From positions 276,001 to 340,000 of the forward strand of contig JAPDFW010000084.1 in the NCBI GenBank assembly GCA_028826165.1: DNA of 64,000 bases, in the 5' to 3' direction. The DNA is from Anaeramoeba ignava (Eukaryota > Metamonada > Anaeramoebidae). The stretch's first letter is position 1, and every line of letters starts with the position of its first letter. Below the pieces are notes generated by a model that saw only the letters and a program-made list of their open reading frames with translations, did no database searches and had not been told where the DNA came from. Made by a program: the position numbers and the translations under genes. Below are positions 49,101 through 59,189 of this stretch, piece after piece.

Positions 49101-49415
49101 ATTTCAAAAATATTTAATTCCAAAAATATTTAATTCCAAAAATATTTAATTTAAAAATATTTTAATTTAAAAAGGTGGACTGGAAGATTGAATGGAAAAA
49201 CAGGGCTTGCTCCTGCATCTTATTTACAAATTATCGTAACTCAACCAAATGAAGAATGGGGATATATTGCAATATCTTTTGCTGCAAGAGATACAGATGA
49301 ATTAACAGTTGAAGCTGGAGAAAAAATTAGAATTTTACAAAAACTTGATGGTTGGAATCAAGTTATGAATTCAAGAGGACAAACAGGTTTAATTCCTTCT
49401 ACAATTTTGAAGTGA
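46166..49415 (+). CDS. F-BAR protein with two C-terminal SH3 domains (Bzz1/PACSIN-like)
   Basis: Six exons: 46166-46350, 46443-46584, 46893-47057, 47266-47643, 48194-48495 and 49175-49415, about 470 residues, phases consistent, TGA stop. The opening with FVTERTKIENSHAAKYKKV matches the FCH start (RxxIExxYAxxL), and the following 250 residues are coiled coil as in F-BAR domains. A Q/P/E-rich linker (48,230-48,390) leads to SH3-1 (ARALYDFHDTDPNCLAFYAG..GWWTGRLNGKTGLAPASYL) and SH3-2 (AISFAARDTDELTVEAGEKI..GWNQVMNSRGQTGLIPSTIL). The plan is that of yeast Bzz1, which bends membranes and recruits WASP-family actin nucleators. The SH3-1/SH3-2 boundary is close and the first SH3 is split by a 680-base intron. 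Confidence 0.88.
46585..46892 (+). repeat. AAAATT array, F-BAR intron 2
   Basis: Nearly perfect hexamers; donor GTTTAT, acceptor AATTTAG. Confidence 0.8.
47644..48193 (+). repeat. TTTTAA array, F-BAR intron 4
   Basis: Same hexamer as intron 2 but in the opposite orientation on the coding strand; donor GTTTGT, acceptor TTTTGTAG. Confidence 0.8.
48496..49174 (+). repeat. AAAAATATTTAATTCC array, F-BAR intron 5
   Basis: A 14-16-base unit AAAAATATTTAATTYM repeated about 45 times; donor GTTTGT, acceptor TTAAAAAG. Confidence 0.85.
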
Positions 49416-49798
49416 TTTAATAAGATTACATTTTTGATATTCATTTTAATTTTTGATATTCATTTTAATTTTCATTTTTTTCATTTTTGTTTTTTTTTTG
49501 TTTTTTTCGTTTTACATTTTTGGTTTTGGTTTTGTTTGTTTTGCTTTTTGATTTTTTTAAGTAAAAAAAAATATCAGGATTAAAAGTAAAAAAACGAAAA
49601 ATTCCAAATCAAANATATTTTGATTAATAATTTAGATTTAGATTTTGATTTAAATTTTAATTTAGATTTTTAAGAAAAAAAATTTTTTTTCTCTTTCACT
49701 TTCTCATTTTTTTCTTTTGTGATTTTGTTTTTGTTACTTTGTTTTTGTTATTTTAAAAATCAATTTAATTATTTGATAAAAAAAAAAAACTTTTTTCA
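49416..49798. other. Gene-free spacer containing one undetermined base
   Basis: T-rich after the F-BAR stop (GATATTCATTTTAATTTT twice), then mixed sequence with a single N at 49614, then TTTTTTCTTTTG-type leader before the next ATG. No gene is seen. Confidence 0.6.
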
Positions 49799-52700
49799 AT
49801 GTTTGAAAATGCAATTCAATTTGTAGTTTGGAATTCAGTTCTGCCACCAAAACATGAAATATCTGTAATTTTAGTTTCACAAGAACCAGTTCACATAATA
49901 ACAGGAACTCAAACTGGACAAATTTTTTTATGGGAAATCAATGAAAAAAATAATTCAAATAATTCAAATAATTCAAATAATTCAAATAATTCAAATAATT
50001 TGGAAATTTTCCCACGTGCCTTATTATTAGGACATCAAACACAAATAACTGCAATTACTAATACTTTTTTTGATTCACATAAAGCTTTTGCTTCTGGTAT
50101 TTTTATTTTAATTTTAGATTTGAATTAATAATTAAATTTATAATTAAATTAATAATTTAATTTATAATTAAATTTATAACAAAATTTATAATTAAATTTA
50201 TAATGAAATTTATAATTAAATTTGAAATTTATAATGAAATTTATAATTATATTTATAATTAAATTAATAATTAAATTAATAATTAAATTTATAATGAAAT
50301 TTATAACAAAATTTATAATTAAATTTATAATGAAATTTATAATTAAATTAATAATGAAATTTATAATGAAATTTAAATTGAAATTTATAATTAAATTTAT
50401 AATAAAATTTATATTTAAAATTTATAATTAAATTAATAATTTAAATTTTAATTAAATTTATAATTTTTATAATGAAATTTTAATTTAAATTTTTAAGAAA
50501 AATTTTTAATAATTTTTATAATTAAATTCATTTTTCTTTTATAATTAAATTTATTAAATTTTTTAAATTTATAATTAAATTTTAATGAAATTTTGTTATT
50601 TTAAAATTAATTTTTATAATTTTATAAAAAACTTTTTAAATATTTGAAATTTATAATTAAATTTATAATTTATTAAATTTATAATTAAATTTATAAATTA
50701 AATTTATAATTAAATTTATAATTAAATTAATTAAATTAATAATTAAATTTATAATTAAATTAATAATTAAATTAATAATTAAATTTATAATTAAATTAAT
50801 AATTAAATTTATAATTAAATTATAATTAAATTCAAATGAAATTTCAAATGAAATTTAAATGAAATTTATAATGAAATTTATAATGAAATTTATAATTAAA
50901 TTAATACAATGAAATTTATAATTAAACTCATATAATGAAATTTTTGAAATTTATAATTAAATTTTTATAACAAAATTTTATAATTAAATTTATAACAAAA
51001 TTTATAATGAAATTTATAATGAAATTTATAATGAAATTTATAATGAAATTTATAATGAAATTTATAAAATTTATAACTAAATTTATAATGAAATTTATAA
51101 TTATATTTATAATTAAATTTATAATGAAATTAATAATTAAATTTATAATTAAATTTATAATGAAATTTATAATGAAATTTATAATTATATTTATAATGAA
51201 ATTTATAATTAAATTTATAATTAAATTTATAATGAAATTTATAATGAAATTTATAATGAAATTTATAATTAAATTTATAATTAAATTTATAATGAAATTT
51301 ATAATGAAATTTATAATTAAATTTATAATAAAATTTATAATGAAATTATAAAGTTTCAATAGATGGATCTTTTTGTATTTGGAAATTAGATGATGGTTAT
51401 TGTTTACAATCTAAAATTGAATTATTTCAATGTTCTCCAACTACTATTGTTACACATATTTTTAATAGAAGATGTGTTGTTGCTGCAGGAAATAGTAATT
51501 TTATTGAAATTGCAAATATTGATCTGCTTCAAATTGTCCAAAGAATTAATTTCGATTCTTGGATAGAAAGTTTATCACTTTATGCAATAGAAGGAGGTGA
51601 TCGTAAATGAATTAAAATTAAAATTTATAATTAAAATTAAAATTAAAATCAATATTAAAAAATTAAAATTAATATTAAAATAAAGTTACTCCAACTATTT
51701 TAACTGCTCTTGGAACAGATCAATCATTATCATTCTGGAAACTTCCAAGTAAAAATGAAATGATGCAAAATAAAACAACTTACACAACTCCACAAATACT
51801 TCGTCGTGTGATATTTCCATATTCAAACCCATCATCAATTTCCTTTTCACCAAATCAATTATTAATTATTTTCTCAACAAAAGAAAGTATTTATATTTAT
51901 GATAATTCAGGAATTAAAAAATTATATGAAATTCCTTCTTGTGATAATCTTACTTGGATTAAAGCACGTTTTATAGATGATAACAACATTATTGCTTGGG
52001 ATATTTCTGGGAAAGGAAAAATTTTTAAAATGCCTGAAATAGATTTTACTCAAATTCCTTGTCTTATTGAAAAATTTTTTGGATCAGAATATAAAGTTGT
52101 TTTGGTTCAAGATAACAAAACTCACAAATTGTCTTTAAGTGAAATATCATTTGAAGAATCAATACTTCAAAATGAAAATATAAAGGATAAGGAAAATGAT
52201 AATATAACAGTTGAAAATTCAGATACAAAAGAAAAAAACCCAAAAACAATAAAAAAATTTGGATTTGGATTTGGATTTGGATTTGGATTTGGATGTGAAT
52301 CAAAACTCAGAAAATATTAATTGGAAAGTTGAATTACCAACTCAAGTTCTCGTTTTAAGAGGAAGTCATCATTATAATTCAAAAGAAAATAATCAGAATG
52401 AAAGAGAATGTTTCAACGGTGAAAAATACACCATCTCACAATTTTATTTATCTGAAAAGAGATATATTGCTTGTGGAGACTCACAGGGAAGACTTTGTGT
52501 GTGGGATTTAGATTTAATTAAAAAATCTATATCTCAAAGTAAAAAAGATTTTGTAAAATGTGGATCGATATATTTACAAAAAGAAAATGTTGTTTGTGAA
52601 CCGACTGTGAGAAGTTCTCTCAAGCATAATTGGTATATGAAATATCAAAAAAAATGCAATAGACTTTTAAGTTGGAATGAAAATGAAATCCAATTAAAAA

Positions 52701-55042
52701 ATGAAATTCAATTAAAAATTCAATTAAAAAATCAAATTCAATTAAAAAATCAAGAAAAGGATAAAGATCCATTTATAACTTGCAGTATTATTGTTGAAGA
52801 AGATTTAAATGAACTTGTTTTGATACAAGGATTTTCTGATGGAACAATCGAAATCAAAGATATTCCATTTTCATTGGAATGGCCAGTAAAATTTGAATCA
52901 GAAAAACAAGATAAAATCACAGCATTATTTTCGCCACAACTGAAAATCACCAAAACAAACGAAAAAAAAAACTCAATATTGAGACCAATAATAATATCAG
53001 GATCAGAAAATGGAGTGATTTACGTAAGAAATAGAATTACAAGAAAGACCATTGTCGAATATAATCATCATCGAGGTCGAATTAGACATATATTTTCTCC
53101 TCCTGAAAAAGTAGGAGAAATTCTCGATGACTATTTCATTGTTTTTGGGGATGATAAAGTCATTTCGGTTTGCTCACTTTCACATTTTCAAATATTATAC
53201 CTTTTTGGAGGATTTTTATCGACGCCCAAGAAAATATTTTGGAGAAATGCAAACGATTTCATCGGCATTGAGTGTGACGATCAGACAATATATGTATGGG
53301 ATTTATCAACTGGAAAATTGGATCGGATCTTGCTATCTCAAAATTCAATCAATATTTCAGGAATCACAAACTTCAATCAATATCGGAATATTTTTGAAAA
53401 AAAATGGAATCACATTTCATCACGAACACAGTTCCAAGATTATCTACTTGGCTGTGCACCGCTTTATCCATTTGCTTTTCGAGAGATTACTCACGTAACT
53501 GATATTTATATCGATAACCAGGAATCAAACAATATCATTTATGTCAATGTGAATACTCTGTTGAATAATTTAGTTTCGAATTTAAAAGAAAATCCAAGAG
53601 AACTCAAGGGTAAATTGAGACTAATTACCCATTTTTTCTCGTGGGGACTTGATCGAAAATTTGACGAATATATAGAAAAAATGTTCCATATTTATACTCC
53701 AAATCACGAAATGGCAGTCGGAATCATCGGGAGTTGTCAAAATATTTCGTTGATGATTCCAAGAAAAGTGGACGATCAAATGGCGTCCAAACTCACAATT
53801 TCAGAGCAAATCACTGCAATATTCTCAATAATCCCGCTTGCACTTGCAATGGCTTTATCGACTCTTGAATCATCGCAAATGCAACAAATCGGATCAGAGA
53901 TTGCACTTTATTACACAGAAATTTTGCGGAATAAATTAGGGAAAGAATACGTGACTCCTTGTCTCGAATTCTTATGTATTTATTGGTGTGATGATTGTGT
54001 TTATATTGAAAACGCGGCGCGAACTTTGATTCGTTCTGTGATTTCAAGAATGAGTCCAAATCAAAAAAGTTCGCTCATTGAAATTTGGAAAAAAGTTCTT
54101 TCTGGCCCACTTTCTGAAACCCGCAGAGAAACAGGATTTCTTGTGCTTGGAATCATGTGTATTTGCTCTCCAGAATCTGTTTCTTCAACTCTTTTTTCTC
54201 AAGTTTGCCAAAATTTATTGAACATGATCCGCAAAAAAGGAAGAAAAGCAGCGATTGCAATTGATTTATTAGCTTCTGGATTCAAAAACTTCCAAAAATT
54301 CATTGAAAATCAAGAGGAGCTTATTTGCTATCTATTCAATCTTATTTGCATTTCGGATTCAACTCGTAAAGAGTCTGCAAGAGTTTCCATTTTGTTGGTT
54401 GGATTGCATCATCCGTTGCTAGTTCTTACTTCTTTGGAATCCCAAATACACATGAAAAACACACTCATCACTTCACAAGAAACTGCGAGATTATTGACTG
54501 TTTTGATGATCCAAAAAAATGCAAATTCAATTTATCCTCATTTACTCAAAACAGTGGAAATTCTTGTCAAATCAATGGAAGTCATCAATTCAGATTCAAC
54601 CTTGTTTGAAATTGACAAATCAGCAATCACTCAATTACTGAAAACATTCCCAATGACTGATTTTGACGAGGATCACCAAAGACTTGTTGTCGGTTCAATT
54701 GATTCCAAAATGACTATTTTTGATTTTAAATTGAATCATGTGTTCGTTCCAAAACAAATCCATAAAAATCCAATTTCCGCTGTTTCTTTTGCAAAAAACG
54801 GCAAGCTTTTGGCTTCGTATTCTCTAGATGATGAAAAAATTGTCATTTGGAGAGTCAGGATTTCTTTGTATAAAATTTTTCATGAACTTGCCAAACAGAA
54901 AAAAATTATTCAAGTTCCTTTTAAACAAAAAGTGAAATTAACAGAACAACTCGATAAAATGAATTTGAAATGGACTTCCGATAATACAATTTCATTAACT
55001 ATCAAAGATTTTACTTTCAATTTTAATATAAAACACAAATGA
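49799..55042 (+). CDS. WDR7: WDR7/rabconnectin-3-beta (V-ATPase regulator), one-base frame interruption
   Basis: Three exons: 49799-50096, 51354-51602 and 51686-55042, about 1,300 residues. The N-terminal propeller opens with VVWNSVLPPKHEISVILVS and PVHIITGTQTGQIFLWEI (WDR7: HCISAVLLTDDGATIVTG, GQICLWDL), then ALLLGHQTQITAI. The middle and C-terminal helical part shows FFSWGLDRKFDEYI, SCQNISLMIPR and YVTPCLEFLC. The last propeller blade has HQRLVVGSIDSKMTIFDFK, NPISAVSFAKNGKLLASYS and LKWTSDNTISL, as in WDR7. Rabconnectin-3 (DMXL plus WDR7) assembles and activates the V-ATPase on endosomes. The frame breaks near 52251-52257, a run of seven A, where one base fewer restores it before an acidic L/D run. 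NNS repeats near residue 60 are polymorphic-looking. Confidence 0.9.
50097..51353 (+). repeat. TTTATAATGAAA/TTTATAATTAAA array, WDR7 intron 1
   Basis: About 1.25 kb of a 12-base unit AAATTTATAATK, with TAATGAAA and TAATTAAA subtypes in blocks. Donor GTATTT, acceptor ATAAAG. Confidence 0.85.
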
Positions 55043-55052
55043 ATAAATTTTT

Positions 55053-55090
55053 ATTTCATTTTTCATTTTTTCATTTTTTTCATTTTAAAA
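55053..55090 (+). promoter_or_regulatory. TTTTTTCA tract before RCC1-BTB copy 1
   Basis: Four TTTTTCA units fill the 48-base gap between the WDR7 stop and the next ATG. Copy 2 has two such units at about 57078-57096 in the same place relative to its ATG. Confidence 0.4.
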
Positions 55091-56879
55091 ATGAATGATT
55101 GTTTATTTTTTGGAAGAAATTATTATCCAAAACTTATCAAAAATGAACCAAAAGAAATAAAAAAACCAATTCAATTTAAATTTGAAAATGAAAATGAAAA
55201 TGAAAATGAAAATGAAAAACAAATTAAACAAATTTCATCAGGAGATTTTTCAACAATTTTCCTTTTTAAAAATGGAAAAGCAATAGAATATTTAAATGAA
55301 AATGATTCAAATCAAAATCCTGAAAAAATACAAATTGAAAATATTCAAAAAGTAACTGTTGGTGCTTATAATGAAGCTATTTTAACAAAAGAAGGAAGTG
55401 TATTTGCCAAAGGAAAAGATATTAATCCAAAAAATCTAAATCAATTTATCAATATTTCATTATTAATTGAAGATACAAATGATAGAATAATTCAAGATAT
55501 TGTTTCTGGATACAATTCAATTTATTTATTAACTTCAAATCAAAATGCTTATGGAATTGGTTCAAATTATGATGGTCAACTTGGTTTTGATTATGAAATA
55601 CTTGAAAAAACAGAAAAACCAATTTTAATGATGAAAAATGTTTCTAAAATATTTTCAGGAAATGATTCAAATCATGTTTTTCTTTTAAATTCAAATCAAG
55701 AATTATTTGGATGTGGATATAATGATTATGACCAACTTGGATTAGGAGAATCAATAATAGAAGAAAAAATCCAAAAATTAACCAAAATCCAAAATATTCC
55801 AAAAGGCAAAATAATTGATATTCAATGTGGATATTCTCATTCAATAATGTTGATTGAAAATGAAAATGAAAATGAAAATCCAAAAAGAAAACTTTATTCA
55901 TGCGGAAATTATCTATTTAATGGACTTGACAAAGATGAACATACTTATGAATTTACTGAAATCAAATCATCTTTATTTGAAAATGATGATAATATTCTTG
56001 ATTTTTCTGTTGGCTGTTTTCATAATTTGATTTTAACTTACAAAAGGAAATTAATAGTATTTGGAGATAATGAATATGGTCAATTAGGAATTGGAGATAC
56101 AAAAAGATAAATCAATTCCAATTCAAATTAAACTTCCTAAATTAAGATTTAATGAAAATATTTCTGATTATCATATTTCTTGTGGAGATTACAAATCATT
56201 TATTTACTATTCTCCTCCTTCTTTTTCCAATCTTGAAGAAGATTTGATAAAACTATTTAAAAGAAAAGAATTTTGCAATATTTCATTTAAAACAGAAAAT
56301 GGAGAAATAATTGAAGCTCATAAATTAATATTAAAATATAGATTAAATCAAAATGAAAATCAAAATGAAATTGAAAAACTTCAAGAAATTATTTCAAAAA
56401 AATCAATTAAAGAATCAAATCAAATATTTGAAATGATTTATTCAAACAATTCCAAAATAAATCCAATATTATATTCTGAAATTAAAGAAATTATAAATTC
56501 AAATGAAAAAATTGAAGAAACAATGAAAAGAATTTATTTAAATGAAAATGAAAATGAAAAAGATTTTATAATTGAAAGAAAAGAAAAACAATATAAATTT
56601 CCAAAATTAATATTAATAATGAGAAGTGAATTATATCGAGGAATGTTTTTATCTGTAACAAATGATACTTCTAATAAAGTTACAGATTATAGTGAATTAA
56701 GTAATAAATCATTTCAAATATTTGAATATTGGATTTATTCAAATCAAATCAAAGATGAAATTCAAATTACACAAGAAATAATTGATGAAATTCAAATTGG
56801 AATTGATTATTTTCAATTAAATCAAACAAATCCAAATTTATTTGATTTATTAATTAACAAATTTAATAATCAAAATTAA
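55091..56879 (+). CDS. RCC1-repeat / double BTB protein, copy 1 (one-base frame interruption)
   Basis: About 595 residues, no intron. Residues 1-370 form RCC1-type repeats: repeated AYGIGSNYDGQLGF, LFGCGYNDYDQLGLG, KLYSCGNYLFNGL and LIVFGDNEYGQLGIG, each with the GxNxxGQLG signature. Two BTB domains follow: FCNISFKTENGEIIEAHKLI and, after 100 residues, LILIMRSELYRGMFLSV. The frame breaks at the A run 56101-56105, exactly between the RCC1 and BTB parts; one A fewer joins them. RCC1-BTB proteins are usually Cullin-3 adaptors or regulators of small GTPases; the target here is unknown. ENENEN runs occur at residue 35 and 240. Copy 2 follows 220 bases downstream. Confidence 0.85.
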
Positions 56880-57101
56880 AATTCAAAATTAAAATTAAAA
56901 TTAAAATTAAAATTAAAATTCAAAATTAAAATTAAAATTAAAATTAAAATTAAAATTAAAATTAAAATTAAAATTAAAATTAAAATTAAAATTAAAATTA
57001 AAATTAAAATTAAAATTAAAATTAAAATTAAAATTAAAAATCAAAATTAAATTTAAAATTAAAATTCCAAAAATTATTTTTTCATTTTTTTCTTTTCAAA
57101 A
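56880..57101. repeat. AAAATT array between the RCC1-BTB copies
   Basis: Hexamers directly after the stop of copy 1; a similar array follows copy 2 (58915-59165), so the duplication unit probably included this flank. Confidence 0.8.
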
Positions 57102-58914
57102 ATGAATGAAATTATATTTTTTGGTTCAAATCAAAAACCAATTCTTTTCAAAAATAAACCAAATATAATAACAAAACCAATTCAATTTAAATTTGAAAAT
57201 GAAAATGAAAATGAAAATGAAAAACAAATTAAAAAAATTTCATCAGAAGAATTTTCAACAATTTTCCTTTTTGAAAATGGAAAAGCAATAGAATATTTAA
57301 ATGAAAATGATTCAAATCAAAATCCTGAAAAAATCCAAATTGAAGAAAATATCCAAAAAGTAACTGTTGGTTGTTTTAATGAAGCTATTTTAACAAAAGA
57401 AGGAAATGTATTTGCCAAAGGTTATGATATTAATCCAAAAAATTTAAATGAATTTATCAATATTTCATCATTAATCGGAGATACAAATGATAGAGTAATT
57501 CAAGATATTGTTTCTGGAGGTGAAACAATTTACTTATTAACTTCAAATCAAAATGCTTATGGAATTGGTTCAAATTACTATGGTCAACTTGGTTTTTGGA
57601 CAATGGAAAAAACAGAAAAACCAATTTTAATGATGGAAAATGTTTCTAAAATATTTTCAGGAAATTCTTCAATTCATGTTTTTCCTTTTAAATTCAAATC
57701 AAGAATTATTTGGATGTGGATATAATGAATATGGCCAACTTGGATTAGGAGAATCAAGAAAAGAAGAAGAAAAAATCCAAAAATTAACCAAAATCCAAAA
57801 TATTCCAAAAGGCAAAATAATTGATATTAAATGTGGATATTCTCATTCAATAATGTTGATTGAAAATGAAAATGAAAATGAAAATGAAAATGAAAAAAGA
57901 AAACTTTATTCATGTGGATTTTCTGGAAATAATGGACTTGACAAAGATGAAGATGAAGATGAAGATACTTATGAATTTACTGAAATCAAATCATCTTTAT
58001 TTGAAAATGATGATAATATTCTTGAAATTTTTCTGTTGGAAATTATCATACTTTGATTTTAACAAGAAAAGGGAAATTAATTGGATTTGGGAATAATGCT
58101 TCAGCCCAATTAGGAAATGAAGATATAAAAGATCAATTAATCCCTAATTCAAATTGAACTTCCTAAATTAAGATTTAATGAAAATATTTCTAATTATCAT
58201 ATTTCTTGTGGAGAAAATAATTCATTTTTTTATTATTCTTCTCCTTCTTTTTCCAATCTTGAAGAAGATTTGATAAAATTATTTAAAAGAAAAGAATTTT
58301 GTGATATTTCATTTAAAACAGAAAATGGAGAAATAATTGAAGCTCATAAATTAATATTAAAATATAGATTAAATCAAAATCAAGATCAAAATGAAATTGA
58401 AAAACTTCAAGAAATTATTTCAAAAAAATCAATTAAAGAATCAAATCAAATATTTGAAATGATTTATTCAAACAGAATAATAAATCCAAAATTATATTCT
58501 GAAATTAAAGAAATTATAAATTCAAATGAAAAAATTGAAGAAACAATGAAAAGAATTTATTTAAATGAAAATGAAAATGAAAATGAAAATGAAAAAGATT
58601 TTATAATTGAAAGAAAAGAAAAACAATATAAATTTCCTAAATTAATATTAATAATGAGAAGTGAATTATATCGAGGAATGTTTTTATCTGTAACTGAAGA
58701 TAAATCAAATAAAGTTACAGATTATAGTGAATTAAGTAATAAATCATTTCAAATATTTGAATATTGGATTTATTCAAATCAAATTAAAGAAGGAATTCAA
58801 ATTACACAAGAAATAATTGATGAAATTCAATTTGGAATTGATTATTTTCAATTAAATCAAACAAATCCAAATTTATTTGATTTATTAATTAACAAATTTA
58901 ATAATCAAAATTAA
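57102..58914 (+). pseudogene. RCC1-repeat / double BTB protein, copy 2, three frame shifts
   Basis: Colinear with copy 1 over its whole length and very similar at protein level (for example LLTSNQNAYGIGSNY and NSNQELFGCGYN in both). The frame shifts at 57684-57685 (extra C), at 58024-58032 (two extra bases, or one missing) and at 58143-58147 (extra A). Bridging all three gives about 603 residues with the same RCC1 plus double-BTB plan. The BTB end (58270-58914) is intact and nearly identical to copy 1. Three separate breaks in one copy favour decay; the general excess of indels in this window means consensus error is also possible. Acidic DEDEDED and ENENENEN runs differ in length between copies. 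Confidence 0.7.
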
Positions 58915-59189
58915 AATTAAAATTAAAATTAAAATCAAAATTAAAAATTAAAATTAAAATTAAAATTAAAATTAAAATTAAAATTAAAATTAAAATCAAA
59001 ATCAAAAATCAAAATTAAAATTAAAACTAAAATCAAAATTTAAATTAAAATTAAAAATTAAAATTAAAATTAAAATTAAAATTAAAATCAAAATTTAAAA
59101 TTAAAATTAAAATTAAAATTAAAATTAAAATTAAAATTAAAATCAAAATTAAAATCAAAAATCAAAATTTATTCGTTTTCCAGTTGAGT
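58915..59189. repeat. AAAATT array between convergent genes
   Basis: Hexamers with some AAAATC units separate RCC1-BTB copy 2 and the ankyrin-BTB gene, which end toward each other. No gene is seen. Confidence 0.8.

Noticed and set aside
48496-49174. CRISPR-like array of regular short repeats
   Set aside because: Units are contiguous, without unique spacers, and lie in a spliced intron of a eukaryotic gene.
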